A DNA stretch of 64,000 bases from Solwaraspora sp. WMMD406. GTDB lineage: Bacteria; Actinomycetota; Actinomycetes; Mycobacteriales; Micromonosporaceae. A program made the position numbers and the translations under genes. Below, one piece after another: positions 41,917 to 51,061 of this stretch. The stretch's first letter is position 1. Every line of letters begins with the position of its first letter. The notes beneath the pieces are model-generated. The model ran no database searches and was not told where the DNA came from. It saw only the letters and a list, made by a program, of their open reading frames with translations. The stretch covers positions 6,046,001-6,110,000 of the forward strand of contig NZ_JARUBF010000001.1 in NCBI RefSeq assembly GCF_029626025.1, read 5' to 3'.

Positions 41917-42318
41917 CTAACCAGGCTCGCGGATCGCATTTGATCGCAACCGAAATCCAATTGTGGCTTCAATTAGGTTACCCATCAAATCCTCTATCTT
42001 ATCCGATTTCCGCACCGGCAAATCCATGGCCTCGCTTAGCGCCTGAAGCGCATTTCGCGACAACTTCAGCTGCCGCAGATACAAGAGACCATCGTCTCGA
42101 GAGTCCATTGCCACCAAAGTACTACGAATGCCATCGATATCGATAGATGAAGCGAAATTTCGGTTGCTACTCGGCTTAACTGATCGCGAGACAACAGCCA
42201 GCTTAGCTTCACCTTTCAGCAAACGCTCGACATCGTCAACCGAGAGGCTGCGCACGAGCTCAACGACTTCCGCCAACAGCTTGGCTGCACCCTCTGCACT
42301 ACGCGGCATGTCGGTCAC
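41917..42318 (-). CDS. Small helical partner of the ParA-like ATPase (SAP-like C-terminus)
   Basis: 133 residues. The C-terminal half reads LKLSRNALQALSEAMDLPV, DKIEDLMGNLIEATIGFRLRS, which looks like a SAP-type helix-extension-helix motif; the N-terminus is helical and acidic (LVRSLSVDDVERLLKGEAKLAV). GTG at 42318 shares one base with the ParA stop codon (TAGTG), so the pair is translationally coupled. DNA is noticeably AT-richer than the surroundings. Possibly the DNA- or partner-binding component working with the ATPase; function not established. Confidence 0.6.
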   Translation of the reverse strand: MTDMPRSAEGAAKLLAEVVELVRSLSVDDVERLLKGEAKLAVVSRSVKPSSNRNFASSIDIDGIRSTLVAMDSRDDGLLYLRQLKLSRNALQALSEAMDLPVRKSDKIEDLMGNLIEATIGFRLRSNAIREPG

Positions 42319-43247
42319 TAGATACCTGCCTTTATCTCAAACTCGTCGACCAGCAGCTCAAGCTCTTCGACGATATGATCAAAACCTTCATCGGACCGGA
42401 GCACCACCGGAATTCCGCTCCTCGGCGCATCCGTGAAAAATGATTTATTTTCACGCATGAACGCATCAAAGACTGGCACGCCAAGCGCCTTCGTCTGATT
42501 TATATAAGGACGCAGAGCAGATATTGGACGACCCCCATATATTTGAATCATCGTAAAGACAACACCTATAATCGAAGGTGCGATTGTTTCACCCTTCTCC
42601 CCAGACTCCAGCTTCACATACTCGTTATAATCGCCAACAAGTTCGTTAAGCCCGCGGCGCAAGTAGTCGATTCCCAAGGTCGATAGATAGTCAGCCTTCG
42701 CAGGTATGAGGATGCCGTCGCTCGCGATGATAGCATTCTTGGTGACGATATTGAAGTTTGGCGGACAGTCGATTAAAACAATATCGTACCGTTGGACTCC
42801 CTTGGCACTCAACCCTTCGGCAAGTCGCCGATGCGTCCGAAGATACTTGAGCTTTGACTGTTTCAAGGTCGCGCCGCCCAGTTCAGCCGCAAGCTCGAGA
42901 TCAACATTAATAAGACCGAGGTGAGATGGGATCAAGTGAAGACAACCATCATTAGACTCGACACCAGCCGACTGCACACGGTTGGGCACCACGATTAGCC
43001 CATCCAGGGTAAGCGGCGAGGCTTCTGCGTTGAGAGAATCAAACCACCGCTTGATCGTTCTCTCATCAGCTAGATGCTGCGCCCAAACTTCGGGCGCAAA
43101 TAGCGAGAATGTCAGACTCGCCTGTGGATCAAGGTCAATTAGCAGTACACGCTTACCGCGCCAAGCTAGCTCAGCACCCAGGTTTGCGGTTAGTGTCGTC
43201 TTACCGACACCGCCCTTATAGTTAATCACGGAAACGATACTTGCCAC
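42318..43247 (-). CDS. ParA/Soj-like P-loop ATPase
   Basis: 309 residues. The deviant Walker A KGGVGKTT is at residues 11-18, Walker A' DLDPQASLTF around 40 and Walker B IVLIDCPPNF around 160. These define ParA/MinD-type dimeric ATPases. The start at 43247 follows GGAG at 43255-43258 (minus strand). It lies downstream of the type I restriction genes on the same strand, separated by the second MITE, and its codon use and base composition are much less GC-rich than the neighbours, indicating horizontal transfer. Not the chromosomal parA, since no parB or oriC is near. Confidence 0.85.
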   Translation of the reverse strand: MASIVSVINYKGGVGKTTLTANLGAELAWRGKRVLLIDLDPQASLTFSLFAPEVWAQHLADERTIKRWFDSLNAEASPLTLDGLIVVPNRVQSAGVESNDGCLHLIPSHLGLINVDLELAAELGGATLKQSKLKYLRTHRRLAEGLSAKGVQRYDIVLIDCPPNFNIVTKNAIIASDGILIPAKADYLSTLGIDYLRRGLNELVGDYNEYVKLESGEKGETIAPSIIGVVFTMIQIYGGRPISALRPYINQTKALGVPVFDAFMRENKSFFTDAPRSGIPVVLRSDEGFDHIVEELELLVDEFEIKAGI

Positions 43248-43331
43248 TTAGCCCTCCATGTAAATCGAATAGTCGAAGAGATAGCTGAGAGAAAACAAGC
43301 TGTCGAGTCAACTCCGACTCGAATAGAAATT

Positions 43332-43399
43332 GAGGGTTATTCAGGCTAACGTCGAGCATAAGCTTGACCTGCGGCGATGTACACGCCTGAATAACCCTC
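43332..43399. mobile_element. 68-bp MITE-like element, copy 2
   Basis: Identical over all 68 bp to the copy at 15963-16030: 15-bp inverted ends GAGGGTTATTCAGGC and GCCTGAATAACCCTC, flanked by the 3-bp direct repeat ATT (43329-43331 and 43400-43402). It lies between hsdM and the parA-like gene, in the leader of the latter, and could affect its expression. No transposase gene is in the window. Confidence 0.85.
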
Positions 43400-43432
43400 A
43401 TTGTTGCAATGAGACATAGACACTGCCTACTT

Positions 43433-44941
43433 TCAATTAACTCCCGATGTGTCACTCTTGCCGGGCCTAACGGTCAGGGCTTCGGCGATGGCGGCGAACT
43501 CGCGTAGGGCGGCTTGCAGGTCTTCGACGATCTCCTGGGCGATGACCTCGGGCGGCAGGAGAGCGTCGGCGTCCTCCAGTGAGGCGTCCTTGAGCCAGGT
43601 GATGTCCAGGTTGACCTTGTCCCGGCTCAGCAGCTCGTCGTAGTCGTACGCCCGGAACCGCTCGCTCTCCACCCGCTCGCCCCGGTCCTTGCCCGGCAGG
43701 TAGCAGTCGACGAACTCCTGCAGATGCTGCCGGCGCAGCGGGTTCTGCTTGAGCGTGAAGTGCTGGTTGGTGCGGAAGTCGTACACCCAGAGCTTGCTGG
43801 TCCACGGCTCCTCGCGGGCGCGCTTGCGCTCGAAGAACAGCACGTTGGCCTTGACCCCGCCGGCGTAGAAGATGCCGGTCGGCAGCCGCAGCATAGTGTG
43901 CAGGTCGTACTGCTTGAGCAGCCGCCGCCGGATCGTCTCCCCTGCCCCGCCTTCGAAGAGCACGTTGTCGGGCAGCACCACCGCGGCCCGCCCGTCGATC
44001 TCCAGCATCGACGCGATGTGCTGCACGAAGTTGAGCTGCTTGTTCGACGTCGTCGCCCAGAAGTCGGCGCGCTCGATCTCCCGCTCCTCGCGGCTGGCCC
44101 GCCCGTCCTCACCGATCATGCGGATCGACGAGCTACGCCCGAACGGCGGGTTGGCCAGCACCAGGCTGACCTTGCCGTCCGGCTCCCGCCCCAGCGAGTC
44201 GCGGACGTCGATCAGCGACGGGCCGCTCGGCGTACCGATGCCGTGCAGCAGCATGTTCATTGCCGCGAGCCGCGCGGTGCCGTCGACCAGCTCGGTGCCG
44301 GTGATCCCGCCGTTGGCGAGGTGCCGGGCCTGGTCGCGGGTCAGGCTGTCGCCGTGGTGCCGCTGAATATGGTCGTACGCCGACAGCAGGAACCCTCCGG
44401 TGCCGCACGCCGGGTCGGCGATCGTGTCGCCCGGGGTCGGCTGCACGCAGTCGACGATCGCCTCGATCAGCGCACGCGGCGTGAAGTACTGCCCAGCACC
44501 CGACTTGGCGTCCTCCGCCCCCTTGGCCAGCAACTCCTCGTAGGCGTCGCCCTTGACGTCGACGCCGGCCTGCGACCACTGCTCCTTGTCGATCAGGTCG
44601 ACGATAAGCTTCTTGAGCTTCGCCGGGTCCTGGATCTTGTTCTGCGCCTTGCGGAAGATCGTGCCGAGCGTGCCGGACTCCTGCCCGAGCCCGCTCAGGA
44701 TGTTGCGGTACTGCACTTCCAGCCGGACACCGTCGCTGTCGAGCAGCGTCTGCCAGCTCAGGTCCGCCGGCACAATCTGCTCCGGCTTGAGCGGCCGGCG
44801 CGCCCGCTCGTCGGCCATCTTCAGAAACAGCAGGTACGTCAGCTGCTCCACGTAGTCGATCGTGGAAACCCCGTCGTCGCGCAGCACGTCGCAGTAGTTC
44901 CACAGCTTCTGCACCAGCCGGCGCGAATCCACGTTGCTCAC
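43433..44941 (-). CDS. hsdM: Type I restriction-modification system, N6-adenine methyltransferase subunit
   Basis: 502 residues. The N-terminal helical HsdM domain (KLWNYCDVLRDDGVSTIDYVEQLTYLLFLKMAD) is followed by the methylase domain with SAM motif DPACGTGGF (about 175-183) and catalytic NPPF (about 264-267), as in class gamma adenine methylases. GTG at 44941 overlaps the hsdS stop (GTGA). Last gene of the hsdR-hsdS-hsdM operon, an order less common than R-M-S. Two HsdM with one HsdS form the methylase. Confidence 0.95.
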   Translation of the reverse strand: MSNVDSRRLVQKLWNYCDVLRDDGVSTIDYVEQLTYLLFLKMADERARRPLKPEQIVPADLSWQTLLDSDGVRLEVQYRNILSGLGQESGTLGTIFRKAQNKIQDPAKLKKLIVDLIDKEQWSQAGVDVKGDAYEELLAKGAEDAKSGAGQYFTPRALIEAIVDCVQPTPGDTIADPACGTGGFLLSAYDHIQRHHGDSLTRDQARHLANGGITGTELVDGTARLAAMNMLLHGIGTPSGPSLIDVRDSLGREPDGKVSLVLANPPFGRSSSIRMIGEDGRASREEREIERADFWATTSNKQLNFVQHIASMLEIDGRAAVVLPDNVLFEGGAGETIRRRLLKQYDLHTMLRLPTGIFYAGGVKANVLFFERKRAREEPWTSKLWVYDFRTNQHFTLKQNPLRRQHLQEFVDCYLPGKDRGERVESERFRAYDYDELLSRDKVNLDITWLKDASLEDADALLPPEVIAQEIVEDLQAALREFAAIAEALTVRPGKSDTSGVN

Positions 44942-46407
44942 AGCGGCAACTCTCCCTGCTGAAAATCGGTCCCAATCGCCCTGGTCGCGGGCGCTGCCAG
45001 CTCCTTGGCCGTACGCCGACCCCGCTGCTTCGGCACCACCACCCGTTGCGCTCGGATGCGCGCCAGCAACTCCGACGCCGGCTCATCCGCCGGATCCTGC
45101 TCCACCAACTGCCCCGCAAACGCCTCCGCCAACAGCGATGACCTCAAGGCCTTCAGACGCACCTTCAAGGTCGATAGCTCGGCCCTGACATGCTCGGCCC
45201 CAGCAGCAATACGGTCGATCTCGGCAACAATGACTCTCTGGATACCCAAGGGAGGTACCGGGATTCTAATGTCTCGAACCTTGGCTCGATTGAGCGCAGG
45301 CTGATTTCCGCCAGCAGAGCTCCGCCTACTCTCTGAGTAGCGGGCCAACAAAAAATAGTAGACATACTCCGGAACGATCGGAGTGTCAGACACGCGAATC
45401 GACGCACAATTCTGGTTGTGAGCTGCATGGATGTCGAGAACGGCCGCTTGACCGCGAGTCTTTCCCTCACCGATCATCGCCAGCAGCACCGTACCAGGAG
45501 GATGAATCTTCGGCACCCGAGCAGAACCTGAGCCCCCGATCGTCTCCCTGGTCTTCCTAATCCGACAAAACGCAACCTCGCCGCTCGATACCCAGGGAAT
45601 TCCACCTCCCCACAAGTCTTTGTCCGAGCGACTCGGCGTCGATCCCACGTTGACCTCAAACAGATCTCCGATCGTCGACCATGCCCAGGTTTCCGGGACT
45701 TCCCAATCCCCGATAGATTCGCCATTTGAGTCGGCAAGCGAATTCACAAGCTCCAGTCCGGTTGACGATTCGGCATGCCCGTTCGAGACCAAGCTCCCAC
45801 GCACTGCGTGGCGACAGGCAGAACCCACAAGGACGGCCGCTCGGCTCGCCGCAGACTTCACATGATCACCCACGATGCCTAGCGCTGCCAGGTGCCCGTC
45901 GAGGGCGGCGACGATGCTGCGCTGCTCGACGAGCGGCGGGACCGGGATCGCGAGATCTTCCAGGTAGCCGCGCGGAACTCGCCTGAGCCCTACGGCACCG
46001 GTCATCGCACGTGCAGCGTCCCGCCGGACCGAGTCCTGCAGCAGGTAGTAGGCAAGGTAGTCAGGGTCGATCGCGCCGTGAGATCGCAGCGAGAACAGCT
46101 CGGTGCTCCCCATCCCCCGACCGGACGACAGACCACGGGCGACCGCGATCTTGCCGTTCTCCATGCATGGTGTCACTTTGGCGAATAGGACGTCGCCATC
46201 CTGAAATCGCGTCAGGGATCGCTGCTTCAACTCTCCGTAGGGTGCCGTCTGCGAAGCATCCAACTGCCCAGACTCAGCCTCGACCGACGCCATCGGAACG
46301 AATGAGATCTGCTCATCGTCGTCTGGCTCGGCATCGAAGCGCCGTTGGTTGATGGCAACGAGTTCCGAGAGAGGTGCCAACTCCCAGCCTGGGGGGATGT
46401 CGCTCAT
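44938..46407 (-). CDS. hsdS: Type I restriction-modification system, specificity subunit
   Basis: 489 residues. Two target-recognition halves are visible, each ending in the typical IPVPPL block (VPPLVEQRSIVAAL near 170 and IRIPVPPLGIQRVIVAEI near 410), separated by helical spacers. The second half opens EVPETWAWSTIGDLFEVNVGSTPSR. The second recognition domain is distinctly less GC-rich than the rest, the usual sign of specificity-domain exchange. ATG at 46407 overlaps the hsdR stop (ATGA). The DNA target cannot be predicted by eye. Confidence 0.93.
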   Translation of the reverse strand: MSDIPPGWELAPLSELVAINQRRFDAEPDDDEQISFVPMASVEAESGQLDASQTAPYGELKQRSLTRFQDGDVLFAKVTPCMENGKIAVARGLSSGRGMGSTELFSLRSHGAIDPDYLAYYLLQDSVRRDAARAMTGAVGLRRVPRGYLEDLAIPVPPLVEQRSIVAALDGHLAALGIVGDHVKSAASRAAVLVGSACRHAVRGSLVSNGHAESSTGLELVNSLADSNGESIGDWEVPETWAWSTIGDLFEVNVGSTPSRSDKDLWGGGIPWVSSGEVAFCRIRKTRETIGGSGSARVPKIHPPGTVLLAMIGEGKTRGQAAVLDIHAAHNQNCASIRVSDTPIVPEYVYYFLLARYSESRRSSAGGNQPALNRAKVRDIRIPVPPLGIQRVIVAEIDRIAAGAEHVRAELSTLKVRLKALRSSLLAEAFAGQLVEQDPADEPASELLARIRAQRVVVPKQRGRRTAKELAAPATRAIGTDFQQGELPL

Positions 46408-49400
46408 GCGGTGAGTTCCTGGTTGAGTTCGGTGATGAGGGGCTCGGCCTGGGCGCCGAAGGCTCGGAGGTAGCCGTCGATGCCGCCGCGTTCGGTGAAC
46501 GGGGCGCCGTCCAGGTCGTCGGGGGTGACGGCAACGCTTGCCGCTATCACGTTCTTGATCCTTTCCAGCCACCAGACTTGCTCGGGGGTGAAGGCGGTGC
46601 CGGCCTGCTTCTGGCGCAGCAGCCAACCTTGGAAGCGTTCTTCGACGACCGACCGGTACGGGCGCAGCTCCTGATCGAGGCCCAGCTCGTAGCGGACCAG
46701 GGTGATCAGGTCGGTGACACCTCGGTCGCCGGGTGCTTCGGCGGTGCGGCCGAGCAGCACGTACGCCTCCCAGAGCCGGTCCGGGGTCCACGCCTGCGGC
46801 GGTCGGGAGATCCGCGCGGCCAGCTCTTTGAGCTGGTCGAAGTCGACCCGGCCTTTGCCGTCGAAGAAGACCTGCAGCGCGGTGATCTCGTCGCGGTGTT
46901 CCTCCAGGTAGGCATGCCAGCTGCGGACGACCTTCTGTGCCCGTTCGGCGGCCGGCACGCCGGCGGCGGATAGCAGCGTGTCCGGGTTGACCTCGTCGAT
47001 GGTGATGTCGTGGGCGCGGCGGATCTCCAAGATGCGCTGCCGCAGCTGCGGTGCGGCGGCCAGCGGCCGGAGGGCTTCGGCGAGCAGATCCCGTACCGCG
47101 TCGGGGCCGGCCTCGTGGGCGGGGATCAGCGATTCGGGGGCGACGGCGTCGGTAAGCCGGCGGGCGATCGCGGCGAGGGGTTGGCCGTCGGCGAGGTCGG
47201 TCAGCTCGGCGCGTTCCTCCGGGGTGAGTTGCCGGTCGAGTCGGGCCAGCCGGGCGGCCAGGGTCGCCACCTCATCCTGGTCGGCGGTGAGGGTGCCGGC
47301 CTTACCGAGCAGCTCCTCCAGCGAGATCTGCGCTTCGGTGCGCCGGTGCAGCGGCACCGCCTCGTCCAACTCCTGTTCGGTGACGCCGACCGCGTCGACG
47401 ATGACGAACCGGTCCTTGACCTGGGCGTCCGGGGTGACAGCCTGGAACGATGCGGGGTCGATGGTGCGGGCACCCCGGCCTTTCATCTGCTCGAAGTAGG
47501 TCGCCGTGCGCACCGGGCGCAGGAACAGCAGGCATTCCAGCGGCCGGACGTCGGTGCCGGTGGCGATCATGTCGACGGTGACGGCGATCCGCAGCTCCGG
47601 GCTGTTGCGCAGCGCCTGGATCAGCTCGTCGGGGTTGTCGCCGGTGCGCTTCGACGCGTAGGTGATCTTGGTGGCGAAGTCGTTGCCGCGCTCGAAGATG
47701 TCACGGACCATGGTGACGATCTCTTCGGCGTGGTTGTCGTCCCGAGCGAAGATCAACGTCTTGGGTACGGTCGTGCGGCCGGGGAAGATCTCGGTGAACA
47801 GCCGCTCCTTGAACGCCGTCAGCACCTCCCGGAGCTGCCCGCGCGAGATCACCGACCGGCCGACATCGGAACCGGAGTAGCTGAAGTCCTCCTCCAACTC
47901 CTGGTAGCGCTCGGCACGGGTGCGCCGGTCGCGCAGCGGCACCACCGTCTTGGCCTCGATGACGTCGCCCGACTCGGTGATCTTGGTGCGGATCCGGTAG
48001 ACGTCGAAGTCGACGTTGACCCCGTCGGCGACGGCCTGCTCGTAGGTGTACTCCGAGACCAGATTTTGCCGAAAGAAGCCCAGGGTCTGCTTCACCGGCG
48101 TGGCGGTCAGCCCGACCATGAACGCGTCGAAGTACTCCAGCACCGCCCGCCACTTGCCGTAGATCGACCGGTGACACTCGTCCACGATGATCAGATCAAA
48201 AGCTTCCGGCGGGATCTCCGGGTTGTAGGCGACCTGCGCCGGATCGTCCAGCTCATAGCTGTCGTACGCCTGGTCGTCGACGTCGACGTCCGGCAGGTCC
48301 CGTCCGCACAGCGCGCCGTACAGCCGCTGGATCGTGGAGATCACCACCGCCGACGAGTCGAGCATGCCCGCCCCGGCCAGCCGGTCCACGTTGAACAGCT
48401 CGGTGAACTTGCGCCCGTCCCCCGGCGTGGCATAGCCGGCGTACTCGCGCAGCGTCTGCCGGCCCAGGTTGTTGCGGTCGACCAGGAACAACACTCGGGT
48501 CGCCTTGGCGTAGTGCAGCAGCCGGTAACTGCTGGTCACCGCCATGAACGTCTTACCCGCGCCGGTCGCCATCTGGATCAGCGACCGGGGCTTGTCTGCG
48601 GCCAGCGCACCTTCGAGGCCACGTACCGCGTCGATCTGGGCCTGCCGCAGCCCCTCCTCCGCGAGTGGCGGCAGTTGCCGCAGCCGGGCCCGCAGCGTCG
48701 GGGCCGCCGGGTCGTCGTCGGCCTCGCGCATCCAGCGGGCCAGGGTCTCCGGCCGGTGAAAAGCGAAAACCTCCCGGGTACGCGGCTGCGGGTCCAGCCC
48801 GTTGACGAACGCCGTCTCGGTGCCGGTGGCGACGTAGCCGAACGGCAGCGGCGCGTCCCGCCGCCAAGCCCGCATCCGCTGCTCGCGGGTCAGCCCGCGC
48901 AGGTAACGGTCCAGCTGCGCCTCCACCCCACGCGGCGCGGTGCCTTCCCGCTTGGCCTCGACCACCCCGACCAGTTTCTGCTGTACGTAGAGCAGGTAGT
49001 CGGCGCGGCCGGTGGCCAGGGTCACCTCCCGGACGGCGACGCCCATCCCGGCGTACAGATTGAGCTGCCCCTCGTCCTGGACCTGCCAGCCGGCGGCGGT
49101 GAGTTGCCGGTCGATCTCGACCCGGGTCTGCACCTCGTTGAGCGGCTCGGCCGAGGCGCGCCGGGCGCGGCTGATGAAGTCCTCGCGTTTCGCCGCCGAC
49201 ACCTTCGCCGGCTTGCGGGCGGCGAACTCGGCGCTGGCCGCCGTCATCTGCGGCGCCAGGTCGGCGACCAGTTCGGCGGCGACGGTACGGCGGGCCGCCG
49301 ACTCGGTGACCGCCCGGTCAGCCTCGGCTTCCGCCGCCGCCTGCGCCGCCGCCACCGACGGCTGCCCGTCGAGCAGCAGTTTCGCCTCAGCCAGCTCGCG

Positions 49401-49898
49401 GCGGTAGCGGTCCAGCTCGGCCCGCAGGCCGTCGACGATCTGCTGCGGCACCTGCTGCGGTGATGGGCTGGGCGGCACGAACCCGATCGGGCGGCGGTCG
49501 TCGGTCAACGCCCGGTGGAACCACACACCCAGCTCGAAGCAGTCGCGTAGCAGCTCCAGCGCGGTGCGTACCTGGTCGAGGTGGTCGTGGACGGCCTGGT
49601 TGCCGACCGTGCGCAGCCGGTGGAACGCCTCGTTGATCTTCGGCGTGAGTACGCCGTTGGCGTTGAGTGCCTGCACCTGGTCGACGAACCTGTCACTGCC
49701 GGCCTTGGTGCCGGTGCGATTCACCAGCTCACGGGCGAGGGTGTCGCCGAACGCCCGCGCCTTGAACATCGACGACTGGGCGTCCACATAGATCAGCGAT
49801 TCGGCACCAACGCCGTACCAGACCAGCAACGGGTGCTCCACAAGGAACCCGAAGTTGGCGGACTGGTTGGCCAGTCGACGAATCCGCTGATGATCCAC
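46404..49898 (-). CDS. hsdR: Type I restriction-modification system, restriction/translocase subunit
   Basis: 1164 residues from GTG 49898 (GGAG 4 nt upstream; the frame is open to 50165). N-terminal region (about 1-110) is DUF4145-like (LRTVGNQAVHDH), then a coiled stretch, a PD-(D/E)xK nuclease with GRADYLL and VVEAKREG (about 295-315), SF2 motor with MATGAGKT (about 443-450) and VDECHRSIYGKW (Walker B, DECH), and QMKGRGART (motif VI). A C-terminal EcoEI-type region follows. It translocates DNA and cuts unmodified molecules with the M2S1 complex. Confidence 0.95.
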   Translation of the reverse strand: MDHQRIRRLANQSANFGFLVEHPLLVWYGVGAESLIYVDAQSSMFKARAFGDTLARELVNRTGTKAGSDRFVDQVQALNANGVLTPKINEAFHRLRTVGNQAVHDHLDQVRTALELLRDCFELGVWFHRALTDDRRPIGFVPPSPSPQQVPQQIVDGLRAELDRYRRELAEAKLLLDGQPSVAAAQAAAEAEADRAVTESAARRTVAAELVADLAPQMTAASAEFAARKPAKVSAAKREDFISRARRASAEPLNEVQTRVEIDRQLTAAGWQVQDEGQLNLYAGMGVAVREVTLATGRADYLLYVQQKLVGVVEAKREGTAPRGVEAQLDRYLRGLTREQRMRAWRRDAPLPFGYVATGTETAFVNGLDPQPRTREVFAFHRPETLARWMREADDDPAAPTLRARLRQLPPLAEEGLRQAQIDAVRGLEGALAADKPRSLIQMATGAGKTFMAVTSSYRLLHYAKATRVLFLVDRNNLGRQTLREYAGYATPGDGRKFTELFNVDRLAGAGMLDSSAVVISTIQRLYGALCGRDLPDVDVDDQAYDSYELDDPAQVAYNPEIPPEAFDLIIVDECHRSIYGKWRAVLEYFDAFMVGLTATPVKQTLGFFRQNLVSEYTYEQAVADGVNVDFDVYRIRTKITESGDVIEAKTVVPLRDRRTRAERYQELEEDFSYSGSDVGRSVISRGQLREVLTAFKERLFTEIFPGRTTVPKTLIFARDDNHAEEIVTMVRDIFERGNDFATKITYASKRTGDNPDELIQALRNSPELRIAVTVDMIATGTDVRPLECLLFLRPVRTATYFEQMKGRGARTIDPASFQAVTPDAQVKDRFVIVDAVGVTEQELDEAVPLHRRTEAQISLEELLGKAGTLTADQDEVATLAARLARLDRQLTPEERAELTDLADGQPLAAIARRLTDAVAPESLIPAHEAGPDAVRDLLAEALRPLAAAPQLRQRILEIRRAHDITIDEVNPDTLLSAAGVPAAERAQKVVRSWHAYLEEHRDEITALQVFFDGKGRVDFDQLKELAARISRPPQAWTPDRLWEAYVLLGRTAEAPGDRGVTDLITLVRYELGLDQELRPYRSVVEERFQGWLLRQKQAGTAFTPEQVWWLERIKNVIAASVAVTPDDLDGAPFTERGGIDGYLRAFGAQAEPLITELNQELTA

Positions 49899-50119
49899 AA
49901 CTCTCCACAGGGTACCTAACCGATGTAGAACGCCAGAGCATATCCGCGTGTGGATCGAGACGACATCGGCCGGAAAGCATCTGTTCGATACCGATCGGGC
50001 CGACTCCGCCAGCCGTGCGCTACACCTGTCTGACGGACCGGTCTGAGCGCTGACACAGCGGCCGGAACCGGCACTGACCCCGGGCGGGAGCCGACAGCGG
50101 TCCGGTGAATGATGGCTGG

Positions 50120-50977
50120 GTGAGCGAGTACCAGTACTACGACTTCCGGGCCATCGACCGGCCACTCGACCAGCAGCAGATGGCTGAGCTCCGTACGCTG
50201 TCCACCCGCGCGGAGATCACCCGTACCAGCTTCAGCAACGTGTACCACTTCGGCAGCTTTCGCGGTGATCCGCTCGCCATGGTCGAGGAGTACTTCGACG
50301 CGCACCTCTACATCGCCAACTGGGGCACCCGGCAACTGGTGCTGCGGCTACCGCTGCGGCTGCTCGACCTGGACACCGCGCGGCAGTACTGCTGGGCCGA
50401 GCCGGCCGAGGCGTACCAGTCCGGCGACAACCTCATCCTGAACTTCTTCAGTGAGGACCCCGACGGCGTCGAAGACTTCGACCGCGACGGCGACGGCTGG
50501 CTCGCCAGCATCGTCGGCGTCCGCGACCAACTCGCCGCCGGTGATCACCGCGCCCTCTACCTGGCCTGGCTGTTCCTCATCCAGGACGGCGAGTTCGGCG
50601 ACGAGGCGACCGAACCGCCGGTACCGTCCGGGCTCGGCGACCTGACCGGCGCGCTGCACGAGTTCGCCGAGTTCCTGCGGATCGACCCCGACCTGATCGC
50701 CGCCGCGGCACAACGCGCCCCGGACGCCGCCGGTGCCGGCGCTGACCCAATCCGGCTGGCCGACTGGATCGCCCGGCTGCCCGCCGCTGACAAGGACACC
50801 GCGCTGATCGGCCTGCTGCGGGGCGACGGGCTGGCCGTCACCGCCGAGCTGCGGCAGCGGTTCCGGGCCGACATCGCGACGGCGGCCGGAAGCGGGACGG
50901 CGGCGGACGACGCGGCGGACGGCAAGCCCCGCACCATCGGCGAACTACTCGACGTCGCCGAGTCGCTGCGGCGTTGA
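50120..50977 (+). CDS. Protein of unknown function, tandem paralogue 1 (SEYQYY family)
   Basis: 285 residues from GTG 50120; the frame also opens at GTG 50105. The start SEYQYYDFRAIDRPLDQQQMAELRTLSTRAEIT is followed by FSNVYHFGSFRGDP, EYFDAHLYIANWGTRQLVLRLP and a C-terminal helical region with RTIGELLDVAE. About half of the residues are shared with the gene immediately downstream. No known domain is recognised; the family occurs in several actinobacteria by recollection. No Shine-Dalgarno box is visible, so the message may be leaderless. Confidence 0.75.
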   Translation: MSEYQYYDFRAIDRPLDQQQMAELRTLSTRAEITRTSFSNVYHFGSFRGDPLAMVEEYFDAHLYIANWGTRQLVLRLPLRLLDLDTARQYCWAEPAEAYQSGDNLILNFFSEDPDGVEDFDRDGDGWLASIVGVRDQLAAGDHRALYLAWLFLIQDGEFGDEATEPPVPSGLGDLTGALHEFAEFLRIDPDLIAAAAQRAPDAAGAGADPIRLADWIARLPAADKDTALIGLLRGDGLAVTAELRQRFRADIATAAGSGTAADDAADGKPRTIGELLDVAESLRR

Positions 50978-51061
50978 CCAGCGCGAGACCCGCACCTCAC
51001 GGGTGGCGATCCGGCGCCACCCCGCGCCCGGGCTGTCGGGGGCCCGGTGAATGATGGCCGG

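Noticed and set aside
42318-43247. ParA-like gene considered as the chromosomal partition gene near oriC
   Set aside because: No parB, rsmG, dnaA or parS-like sites nearby; composition is foreign.
47010-49463. An 817-codon open frame on the plus strand opposite hsdR
   Set aside because: It is the antisense shadow of hsdR in GC-rich DNA; no start signal, no recognisable domain, and hsdR motifs occupy the other strand.
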